A stretch of 22,295 nt of DNA, from positions 1-22,295 of the forward strand of contig JBPCRS010000064.1 in assembly GCA_050996575.1 (NCBI GenBank), in the 5' to 3' direction. Below, one piece after another: positions 15,022 through 21,329 of the stretch (its first letter is position 1; each line of letters begins with the position of its first letter). The DNA is from DASUSH01 sp050996575. Lineage in GTDB: Bacteria > Actinomycetota > Thermoleophilia > Solirubrobacterales > 70-9. The position numbers and the translations under genes were made by a program. The notes below the pieces were generated by a model. The model had not been told where the DNA came from, did not search any database, and saw only the letters and a list, made by a program, of their open reading frames with translations.

Positions 15022-15612
15022 ATGTCGAGCCTGAACACACCCCGATCCGGAAGCTCCGCCTCTGCGCCGGCGGCCGTTCCCGTCCTTCGCAACCCCGGCG
15101 GGGGCGACACCTGGACGCGAGTCCACGAGACGCTCGCGGGCGCCAGGCAGATCGCTGCCGCGAGGGGCGCAATCGACCTCCTGCTGAAGGCACTCGGTGG
15201 CGACGAGGTCTCGCTCTCGAAGCTCGTCGTCAGCGGTGGTGAACGCTGGATGGCGGTGGTCAACTTCGAATCGGATCATGCGACCGAATGGTGGCCGCTG
15301 GCCGAGCACCCGACGGTCGAGCGGGCGCTTCGGATCGGCGTCCCGCGCCAGCTCGCCGACACCGATCCAACCGCTGACCCCGGCGAGATCGAGGTGCTGT
15401 TCGCCGGCGGCTATCGCGCGATGCTTCTCCTGCCGATCGAGTTCGAGGGCGTCGAGCTCGGGCTACTCGAAATCTATTCTTTCGAGCCCCGGCGCTGGCA
15501 GGTCGGCGACATCGCCCACGCGCGTGCGGCCTGCAACCAGCTCTCCACGCTGCTGATGGCACCGTCGGAGCGTCGCGCCGAGACCACAGCAGCGGTTCTG
15601 CGCCAAGTCTAG
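15022..15612 (+). CDS. Small GAF-domain-like protein
   Basis: This 196-residue soluble protein has a disordered N-terminus rich in Ser, Ala and Pro (1-30). The rest resembles a GAF domain: a helix, strands around LSKLVVSGGERWMAVVNF, and a late LLLPIEFEGVELGLLEIYSFEPRRW followed by a helix typical of GAF C-terminal ends. GAF domains bind small ligands or serve as dimer and sensor modules. No output domain is attached. Its position 145 bases after the cyclic-di-GMP enzyme suggests a related signalling role, which is inference. The ATG at 15022 has only a weak ribosome binding site (GAGAG). It converges with the ETF oxidoreductase gene. Confidence 0.7.
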   Translation: MSSLNTPRSGSSASAPAAVPVLRNPGGGDTWTRVHETLAGARQIAAARGAIDLLLKALGGDEVSLSKLVVSGGERWMAVVNFESDHATEWWPLAEHPTVERALRIGVPRQLADTDPTADPGEIEVLFAGGYRAMLLLPIEFEGVELGLLEIYSFEPRRWQVGDIAHARAACNQLSTLLMAPSERRAETTAAVLRQV

Positions 15613-15623
15613 ATCCGCTAGAC
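15607..15623. terminator. Small hairpin between convergent GAF and ETF-QO genes
   Basis: GTCTAG and CTAGAC form a 6-bp stem around five bases, covering the GAF stop codon. The two stops are only 17 bases apart, so this could act in both directions, but the stem is short. Confidence 0.3.
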
Positions 15624-15629
15624 CTCTTG

Positions 15630-17324
15630 TTAGAGCGGGCCGTCGCCGCCCTCGGGCGGCGTCAGCCGGCCACCCTTGGCGGTGATCGCACCGCATTGGA
15701 CGCAGTTCGAGGGAACGATGTTGAGGTCGACCTCGGCGGCGCCGTTTTCGAGCTGCTCGTCGGGGATCTCGTAGACCTGCGCCGGGCACATCGAGACCCA
15801 TGTCTGCGCGACCTGCACCGGCACGCGCTTCTGCACGCGGATGTGGTTTGGCGCGTCGTCGCGGGTCGCGTTGCCTGAGGCGAAGACCGAGGAAAGCTTG
15901 TCGAATGTGTACTTGCCGTCGGGCTTGGGGTAGCCCTCGGCCGCCTTGCCGATCTCCATCGGCTCCTTCGCATCCTCGTGCTGGTGCCAGCGCCCGCCCG
16001 GGAACCTCCCCTTCGAAACCGTCATCGCGCTGGCGATCGCGCCGCCGAGGAAGAAGCCCTTCGAGAACGGCTGGCGCATGTTCCGCGACTCATAGAGCTC
16101 GGTGCCGATCAGGCCCTCGCGCACCTTCTCGTCGTAGGCCTCGAAGTTGACCGATTCGCGGTCGGCTTTGAGCGTCTCGACGATCGTCTCGGCGGCGTGC
16201 ATCCCCGAGTGCATCGCATAGTGGATGCCCTTCAAGGTCGGCACGTTGACCATCGTCGCCGAGTCGCCGCAGATCATCATTCCCGGCACGGCGAGCTTGC
16301 GCGGCATCGCCCAGTAGCCGCCCGATGGAATCGTCTTCGCGCCCCAGGCGACGCGCTTGCCGCCGTCGAGGATCTTCTTCACGAACGGGTGCAGCTTGAG
16401 CTGCTGAAGGGCGTCGTGGACGGAGAAAGTGGCGTCGGTGTAGTCGAGGCCGACGACGAGGCCGATGCAGACCTTGTCCTCGCCCATCGGGTAGATGAAG
16501 CTGCCGCCGAACTCGTTGTACTTGGCGCGCTTGCGAAGCGGGTAGCCCATCGTGTGGATGACGCGGTCGAGCGGCTTCTCGACCTCCCAGACCTCCTTCA
16601 CCCCGAGCTCCCAGCGCTGCGGCTGCAGGCCCTCGAGCTCGAAGTAGTCGATCGCGGCGCCGGCGAGGTGGCCCTGGGTTCCCTCGGCGAGGACGGTGGC
16701 CTTGGCGACGACGTCGGAGCCGGGCTCGAAGTTCGAGCGCTCCTCGCCCTCGCGGCCACGACCCTTGTCGCCCGAGCGAACTCCGCGGACGATCCGGTCC
16801 TCGATCAGAAGCTTCTCCGCCGCGGTCTCGGTCAGCAGGTAGACGCCGGCCTCTTCGGCCTTCTCGCCGAGGAAGCGGCCGAGCTTGGCGATCGAGGTGA
16901 CGTAGTTGCCGTGGTTGCGGAAGTTCGGCGGCATCGGCTTCAGCGGCAGCGCCAGCTTCGGCGTCAGCAGATAGACCGCGTCCTTCGTCACCTCCTGATA
17001 GACGGGCCAGTCCTCGGGCTCGAGGTCGGGGAAGAGCTCGCGCATCGCCGACGGTCGCATGTTGGCGCCGGAGAGCAGGTGCGCGCCGGTCGCCTTGCCC
17101 TTGTCGAGGACGGCGACCGGAACCTCGCCAAGCGACTCGGCGAGCTCGGGATCTGACTCGAGCAGCTGCATCACCTTGATCGCGCAGGCGAGCCCGGCGG
17201 GCCCTCCCCCGGCGATCGCGACACCGACCTCAATCCGCTCATCCTCGGGATCGGTTATCGGTGCGACGAACTCCTTGGCGGGCTCGACCGGAGGCGGGAA
17301 CTCTGCGGGCGCTACGGCGGCCAT
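15630..17324 (-). CDS. Electron transfer flavoprotein:quinone oxidoreductase
   Basis: This 564-residue membrane-associated flavoprotein passes electrons from reduced ETF to the quinone pool. The FAD-binding motif is AIAGGGPAGLACA (36-48). Family segments include HLLSGANMRPSAM, NHGNYVTSIAKLGRFLG, SFIYPMGEDKVCIGLVVGLDY and CGDSATMVNVPTLKGIHYAMHSG. The C-terminal ferredoxin-like domain has SMCPAQVYE (Cys513) and NCVQC (Cys541, Cys544), but the fourth cluster ligand expected at 547 is Ile (GAI instead of x-T-C). It lies 8 bases after etfA. The other family name is FixC plus FixX fused; the C-terminal domain makes the ETF-QO call firm. Loss of the cysteine may change the cluster type. Confidence 0.93.
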   Translation of the reverse strand: MAAVAPAEFPPPVEPAKEFVAPITDPEDERIEVGVAIAGGGPAGLACAIKVMQLLESDPELAESLGEVPVAVLDKGKATGAHLLSGANMRPSAMRELFPDLEPEDWPVYQEVTKDAVYLLTPKLALPLKPMPPNFRNHGNYVTSIAKLGRFLGEKAEEAGVYLLTETAAEKLLIEDRIVRGVRSGDKGRGREGEERSNFEPGSDVVAKATVLAEGTQGHLAGAAIDYFELEGLQPQRWELGVKEVWEVEKPLDRVIHTMGYPLRKRAKYNEFGGSFIYPMGEDKVCIGLVVGLDYTDATFSVHDALQQLKLHPFVKKILDGGKRVAWGAKTIPSGGYWAMPRKLAVPGMMICGDSATMVNVPTLKGIHYAMHSGMHAAETIVETLKADRESVNFEAYDEKVREGLIGTELYESRNMRQPFSKGFFLGGAIASAMTVSKGRFPGGRWHQHEDAKEPMEIGKAAEGYPKPDGKYTFDKLSSVFASGNATRDDAPNHIRVQKRVPVQVAQTWVSMCPAQVYEIPDEQLENGAAEVDLNIVPSNCVQCGAITAKGGRLTPPEGGDGPL

Positions 17325-17332
17325 GGCGTGCG

Positions 17333-18310
17333 TCAGCCGCCCTTCTTCGCCTTCACCGCTTCGGTCAGCTTCGGCAGGATCTTGTGGAGATCACCGACCA
17401 CGCCGAGGTCGCAGAACTCGAAGATCGGCGCGTTCTGATCCTTGTTGATCGCGACGATGTTCTCCGAACCCTGCATGCCGACCTTGTGCTGGATCGCGCC
17501 GGAGATCCCGGCCGCGAGGTAGAGCTTCGGCGCGACGGTCTTGCCGGTCTGGCCGATCTGCGTCGCGTAGGGATACCAGCCGGCATCGACGACCGCGCGG
17601 GTTGCGGCGACGGCGCCACCGAGCGCTTCGGCGAGGTCTTCGGCGAGCTTGAAGTTGTCCTTCTCGCCCAGTCCGCGGCCACCGCCGACGAGGAAGTCGG
17701 CGTCCTCGATGTTGACGTCCTCGCCGCCCGACTCACCGCGAGTGACCAGGGTGGCCTTCGTCGACCACTCGGAGAGCTCGACGTCGATGTCGACAACCTC
17801 GGCCGACCCGTCTCCGGGCTCGGCGAGGTCGAAGGCGTTGAGCCGGCCGATGATGATCCCCGGCTCGGAGACGTAGCCGACGTCGACGATCGCCGAGTCC
17901 TGCAGGACCGGGCGCTCGACGACAAGCTTGTCGCCGTCGACCTTGACCGCGGTCACCTCCATCGTCACGCCGGCGTTGAGGCTAGCTGTAAGCCCTGCGC
18001 CGATCTCGAAGCCGAGCAGTCCGCCGCCGAACAGCGCGTAGGAGATGCCCTCTTCGGTGATCACCTTCGCCATCGCGTCGACGATCGGCTGGGCGAGGCC
18101 CTCGGGGACCTGCTTCGCCCGATAGACCTTCTTCGCGCCGTAGGAGCCGAGCGCGGCGCATGCATCGTCGGCGATGTCGCCGACGACCAGTGCCGATGCC
18201 TCGCCGCCGATCTCGCCGGCCAGCTTCGCGGCCTCGGAGATCGCGCCGAGGGAGTTCTTGTTGAACTCGCCGTCGTCGTCGTGCAGGGCGTAAACCAGAA
18301 TGCCGGGCAT
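17333..18310 (-). CDS. etfA: Electron transfer flavoprotein alpha subunit
   Basis: ETF alpha binds FAD and, with the beta subunit, takes electrons from acyl-CoA and other dehydrogenases. The 325-residue protein has an N-terminal alpha/beta domain (VVGDIADDACAALGSYGAKKVY) and a C-terminal FAD domain with GQTGKTVAPKLYLAAGISG followed by QHKVGMQGSENIVAINKD and APIFEFCDLGVVGD, the classic alpha-subunit signature. The ATG at 18310 overlaps the etfB stop (TAATG), so the subunits should be made together. The downstream gene is their quinone oxidoreductase. No unusual features were seen. Confidence 0.96.
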   Translation of the reverse strand: MPGILVYALHDDDGEFNKNSLGAISEAAKLAGEIGGEASALVVGDIADDACAALGSYGAKKVYRAKQVPEGLAQPIVDAMAKVITEEGISYALFGGGLLGFEIGAGLTASLNAGVTMEVTAVKVDGDKLVVERPVLQDSAIVDVGYVSEPGIIIGRLNAFDLAEPGDGSAEVVDIDVELSEWSTKATLVTRGESGGEDVNIEDADFLVGGGRGLGEKDNFKLAEDLAEALGGAVAATRAVVDAGWYPYATQIGQTGKTVAPKLYLAAGISGAIQHKVGMQGSENIVAINKDQNAPIFEFCDLGVVGDLHKILPKLTEAVKAKKGG

Positions 18311-19101
18311 TAGAGGAGCTTCCTTTCGTCGAGCCAGGCGACGATCTTCTCGACCGTCTCGTTGGTGTCCTCGTCCTCGATGATCTCGCCGGACTGCTTC
18401 TCGGGCGGCGGGTTGATGGCGAGGACCTGAGTCTTCGAGCCGTCGTTGCCGACCTGGCCGGCCTCGATGCCGACATCCCCGGTCGACTTCGTGTCGAGCG
18501 GCTTCTTCTTCGCCCCCATGATCGCCTTCAGCGAGGGATAGCGCGGCTCGTTGATCGCGTCGCCGACCGAGATCACGGCCGGCAGCTGGACGTCGACCGT
18601 GTCATAGCCGTACTCGGCCTGGCGCTGACAGCGCAGCTTGCTCTCCTCGACGTCGATCTCGATCACCTGCGTCAGCGACGGCATCTTCAGGTGGTCGGCG
18701 ACGACCGCGCCGATCGTGTAGCACTCGCCGTCGTCCGACTGCTGGCCGAGCAGGACCAGGTCGGGGCTCTCGGAGGAGAGCACCTTGGCGAGCGCGAGTC
18801 CGGTGGCGCAGACGTCGGAGCCCTCGAGCGCGGCGTCGGTCAGGTGGACCGACCGGTCGGCGCCGAGCGCGACGGCCTTGTGCAGCGCGCGGACGGCGCT
18901 CTCGGGGCCCATGGTGACGGCGATGATCTCGTCCACGTCGGCCTTGCCGCCTTCGCGAATCTGCATCGCAGCTTCGATCCCATGGGTGTCGAACTGATTG
19001 ATGGTTTTCTCGCCAGAGCGGTCGAGGCGCTTCGTCTCAGGGTCGATGCGCTTCGTGACCGCCGCGTCGGGAACCTCTTTGACGAGGCAGCAGATCTTCA
19101 A
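18310..19101 (-). CDS. etfB: Electron transfer flavoprotein beta subunit
   Basis: ETF beta binds AMP and forms the docking surface for partner dehydrogenases. The 263-residue protein begins with KICCLVKEVPDAAVTKRID and carries the beta-subunit signature INEPRYPSLKAIMGAKKKPLD. DLVLLGQQSDDGECYTIGAVVADHL is also family-typical. The TTG at 19101 is the chosen start: AGGAGG lies 9 bases before it and the homologous region begins at once. An ATG at 19218 would add 39 unrelated residues and would place the start in the putative TetR operator. It heads the etfB-etfA-ETF-QO operon. Confidence 0.95.
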   Translation of the reverse strand: MKICCLVKEVPDAAVTKRIDPETKRLDRSGEKTINQFDTHGIEAAMQIREGGKADVDEIIAVTMGPESAVRALHKAVALGADRSVHLTDAALEGSDVCATGLALAKVLSSESPDLVLLGQQSDDGECYTIGAVVADHLKMPSLTQVIEIDVEESKLRCQRQAEYGYDTVDVQLPAVISVGDAINEPRYPSLKAIMGAKKKPLDTKSTGDVGIEAGQVGNDGSKTQVLAINPPPEKQSGEIIEDEDTNETVEKIVAWLDERKLL

Positions 19102-19110
19102 CTTCGGTGC

Positions 19111-19116
19111 CCTCCT
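19111..19116 (-). promoter_or_regulatory. Ribosome binding site deciding the etfB start
   Basis: AGGAGG on the minus strand lies 9 bases before TTG at 19101. It is a full match to the anti-Shine-Dalgarno and identifies a TTG start. Confidence 0.8.
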
Positions 19117-19202
19117 GGTAGGTGCCGCGAGCGTGTGTTCCCGCTCTGCGGCCCGGGTTGGGGTGCCAGCGGCGGGGGATGTTAGCCGACTCCCATACCC
19201 AG

Positions 19203-19218
19203 TTGACTGACCAGTCAA
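19203..19218. promoter_or_regulatory. TetR-family operator upstream of the etf operon
   Basis: TTGACTGACCAGTCAA is a perfect dyad of two 7-base arms around two bases. This form (TGAC-x-GxxC-x-GTCA) is typical of TetR-family operators that control fatty-acid and acyl-CoA degradation genes. It lies about 100 bases before the etfB start and 54 bases before the divergent XRE gene, so it could act on either. No TetR gene is in the window. Confidence 0.6.
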
Positions 19219-19258
19219 TCGGGGGGATGGGCGCGAACTCTTCCTATGCCATATCTGT

Positions 19259-19264
19259 CATAAT
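19259..19264 (+). promoter_or_regulatory. -10 box (CATAAT) of the XRE-nucleotidyltransferase pair
   Basis: CATAAT ends 7 bases before the ATG at 19272, in a locally AT-rich stretch unlike its surroundings. No ribosome binding site precedes the ATG, so a leaderless transcript is likely. Confidence 0.45.
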
Positions 19265-19271
19265 CTATTCA

Positions 19272-19601
19272 ATGGACTCAGGCGAGCTGCTTCGGAACGC
19301 GCGGAAGCGCCACGGCCTCACCCAGGGTCGGCTCGCGTTTCGGACCGGCGCCGGCCAGGCCGCCATCAGCCGGATCGAGCGCGGCGAGGTCTCGCCCAGC
19401 GAGGCGACGCTGAGCCGCCTTATGGCGGCGATGGGCGAGGAGGTCGAGCTCGGCACTCGACCCATGGAGCGCTCCTATGACCCGGCCCACCTGCGTTCGC
19501 TTCGCGAGCGGCCACCGGCCGAACGCCTTCAGCTCGCGATCTCGTGGAATCGGCTGGCGAGCAGGCTTGCCAGGGCGGGGCGACGCGCATCCGGTGCCTG
19601 A
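19272..19601 (+). CDS. XRE-family helix-turn-helix regulator (antitoxin-like)
   Basis: This 109-residue protein begins MDSGELLRNARKRHGLTQGR, the start of a Cro/C1-type helix-turn-helix domain (about 4-60), with AISRIERGEVSPSEATLSRLMAAMG as the recognition and closing helices. The rest is basic with an Arg-rich tail. It overlaps the next gene, a nucleotidyltransferase, by 8 bases, so the two are co-translated. This arrangement is common for antitoxin-like regulators of nucleotidyltransferase toxins. The ATG at 19272 is chosen since the domain starts there; an ATG at 19122 would add 50 residues without family similarity. It probably represses its own promoter, which is inference. Confidence 0.83.
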   Translation: MDSGELLRNARKRHGLTQGRLAFRTGAGQAAISRIERGEVSPSEATLSRLMAAMGEEVELGTRPMERSYDPAHLRSLRERPPAERLQLAISWNRLASRLARAGRRASGA

Positions 19602-20073
19602 GCCCGCGCCCTTCGACCCCCAGCGCATCTTCGACGAGCTGGCTCGACACCGGGTTCGGTACGTGCTGATCGGCGGCCTCGCCGTCCAAACGCATGGACA
19701 TACGCGAATGACCAACGACATCGATCTGATTCCCGAACCCAGCCCGGGGAACCTGGACGCACTTGCCGGAGCTCTTCTGGCGCTCGGAGCGCGCGTCCTG
19801 AATCGCGGCCACGAAAACGATCGGATCAGCGGCGCGATGCTGCCCCGGGCCACGACCTGGCAGTTCGCGACCCCCCACGGCGACGTTGACGTTCTCCACG
19901 ATGCTCCGGGCGCCGCGCCCTTCGAAGAGTTGCTTCGCAGGGGCTTGGTCATCGAACTGGACGGAGCGGAGATCGTCGTCGCCGGCCGCGACGACCTGAT
20001 CCGCATGAAGCTGGCACGAAACCGGCGGGTCGATCGAGAGGATGTTGCGGCCTTGACGGACCCACTCGATTGA
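19594..20073 (+). CDS. MNT/AbiEii-like nucleotidyltransferase
   Basis: This 159-residue protein has the polymerase-beta type nucleotidyltransferase core: VRYVLIGGLAVQTHGHTRMTN then DIDLI, with the Gly-Gly at 27-28 and metal-binding Asp42 and Asp44, and a likely third carboxylate in HGDVDVLHD (Asp97/Asp99). A C-terminal GRDDLIRMKLARNRRVDREDVAAL is typical of this group (annotated as DUF6036 or AbiEii-like). The GTG at 19594 is chosen since homology begins near it; it overlaps the upstream stop (GTGCCTGA). An ATG at 19477 would add 39 residues encoded inside the regulator in another frame. Such enzymes can transfer nucleotides to tRNA or proteins; the target here is unknown. Confidence 0.82.
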   Translation: MPEPAPFDPQRIFDELARHRVRYVLIGGLAVQTHGHTRMTNDIDLIPEPSPGNLDALAGALLALGARVLNRGHENDRISGAMLPRATTWQFATPHGDVDVLHDAPGAAPFEELLRRGLVIELDGAEIVVAGRDDLIRMKLARNRRVDREDVAALTDPLD

Positions 20074-20164
20074 GTGGGCCTCCGGAGACCTCACCGCGAC
20101 TTCGAGCGGCCGGCTGGGTTTGCGGGTATGGACGCACGGGGGAGCGCTGACAACGGAGGGATCG

Positions 20165-20692
20165 ATGAGAAAACTGCAGATGCTGCGCGCGAGGATGTCC
20201 TACGCGAACGTGGCGGCGACGCTGGCGCTTTTCCTGGCGCTGGGCGGGGGCGCGGCGATTGCCGCGGGCCAGATCACAGCAAAGGACCTAGCACCTGATT
20301 CCGTCGGCGGATCTGAGCTGAAGGCCGACGCGGCGAAGGGCAAGCACATCAAGGAGGACACGCTCGAGGCGGTGCCGACCGCCGGCAAGGCCAACAACGT
20401 CCTCTGGGCGGTCGTCTCGAACACGGCGGCGAACGCGAACGCGACCGTCGTCCGCTCCGGGCAGGACCTGACCACCGCCTTCGAGGGCGGCGGGATTGTC
20501 GAGGTCGACTTCGGCCGGCCGGTTGCGAGCTGCGTCTGGAACGTGACCCGCGGCTCGGCGGGCGCAAACAGCGAGCAGGCGGGCTACGCGCAGGCGCAGC
20601 CGGGCTCGACGGCGAACCGGGTCCAGGTGCAGACGCGGAACGCGAACGGCGAGATCGTCGACGGCGACTTCCACCTGACCGTCATCTGCTGA
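20165..20692 (+). CDS. Exported protein with YANV-type N-terminus
   Basis: This 175-residue protein begins MRKLQMLRARMSYANVAATL followed by ALFLALGGGAAIAAGQI, a positively charged start plus a single hydrophobic segment. This N-terminus recurs in many Thermoleophilia proteins. A short repeat-like stretch follows (ITAKDLAPDSVGGSELKADAAKGKHI), then a compact domain with Cys123 and Cys175 at its end, possibly a disulfide. No known fold was recognised. The ATG at 20165 is chosen because GGAGG lies 5-6 bases before it; an ATG at 20120 would mask the motif. A strong hairpin follows. It shares its start and its post-stop sequence with the gene at 21330. Confidence 0.8.
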   Translation: MRKLQMLRARMSYANVAATLALFLALGGGAAIAAGQITAKDLAPDSVGGSELKADAAKGKHIKEDTLEAVPTAGKANNVLWAVVSNTAANANATVVRSGQDLTTAFEGGGIVEVDFGRPVASCVWNVTRGSAGANSEQAGYAQAQPGSTANRVQVQTRNANGEIVDGDFHLTVIC

Positions 20693-20695
20693 GCG

Positions 20696-20707
20696 AAGGG
20701 CGGAGAA
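20696..20707 (+). repeat. 12-base post-stop element, copy 1
   Basis: AAGGGCGGAGAA begins 4 bases after the stop codon. The identical 12 bases begin 4 bases after the stop of the gene ending at 22235. Both copies lie just before a hairpin. Confidence 0.55.
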
Positions 20708-20717
20708 GGACGATTGT

Positions 20718-20743
20718 GAAGGGGCGGCATCTGCCGCCCCTTC
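20718..20743 (+). terminator. GC-rich hairpin terminator
   Basis: GAAGGGGCGGCA and TGCCGCCCCTTC form a perfect 12-bp stem around a tiny loop, 25 bases after the stop at 20692. There is no T-run, as is common in GC-rich actinobacteria. Confidence 0.65.
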
Positions 20744-20770
20744 GCATCCACAAGTCATACGCTTAGTCCG

Positions 20771-21187
20771 ATGGGCAGGCTCGGAGACTTCGGCTGGTGG
20801 CTGCGCGAGCACGCGGGCGGGATCGCGCTCGTGCTCGCCCTGCTCGCCTGCGGCGCCGGCGCGGCCGGCATCGTGATTGCGCTGGACGCAAAGGACGAGG
20901 CCGAGGGAGCCGCGGCGGCAGCCGCCACCTCGGTCGCGGTGACGACCGCCCCGGCCGTCGACCCAGCGCTCCAGACGAGCGTCGACGAGCTCAACGAACG
21001 CGTCGCCCAGATCGAGGAGTCGGTCTCGCAGCTGCGGACCGAGGCCGGCGCGACCGAGACGACATCGCCCGAGGACACGACGGTCCCTGGTACGACGGTG
21101 CCTCCCGAGGTTCCCAAGCTGCCGGAGAACCTGCCGGACATCCCGGGCATCGGTGCGCCCGAGTCCGAGTCGCCCCCGAAACCCTAA
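20771..21187 (+). CDS. Single-pass membrane protein with coiled coil and Pro/Thr-rich tail
   Basis: This 138-residue protein has a basic start, one hydrophobic segment (about 16-38, GGIALVLALLACGAGAAGIVIAL), a charged Ala-rich linker, a short coiled coil (VDELNERVAQIEESVSQLRTE, about 70-90) and a Thr/Pro-rich tail ending PESESPPKP. No family was recognised. The likely topology is an anchor with the coiled coil and tail outside. The ATG at 20771 has no clear ribosome binding site. It sits between two YANV-type exported proteins, which suggests a cell-envelope role, but this is inference. Confidence 0.68.
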   Translation: MGRLGDFGWWLREHAGGIALVLALLACGAGAAGIVIALDAKDEAEGAAAAAATSVAVTTAPAVDPALQTSVDELNERVAQIEESVSQLRTEAGATETTSPEDTTVPGTTVPPEVPKLPENLPDIPGIGAPESESPPKP

Positions 21188-21223
21188 CCCCCCAGCCCGA
21201 AGATCAGGGCAAACGTCAGGGTG

Positions 21224-21258
21224 CTCCCCCGATGACAGGGGCGATCTCGTTGGGGGAG
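21224..21258 (+). other. Weak inverted repeat in the gap before the collagen-like gene
   Basis: CTCCCCC can pair with GGGGGAG over a 21-base loop. It lies in the 142-base gap after the membrane protein gene and may act as a terminator or leader structure. Nothing else is recognisable in this gap apart from GGGGAG before the next start. Confidence 0.3.
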
Positions 21259-21329
21259 GGTTCGCGCCACAAGCGCCGGGCGAGCCCGAGGGGGTCGGGT
21301 CGGCGGGAGTCAATCGAGAGGGGGAGCAA

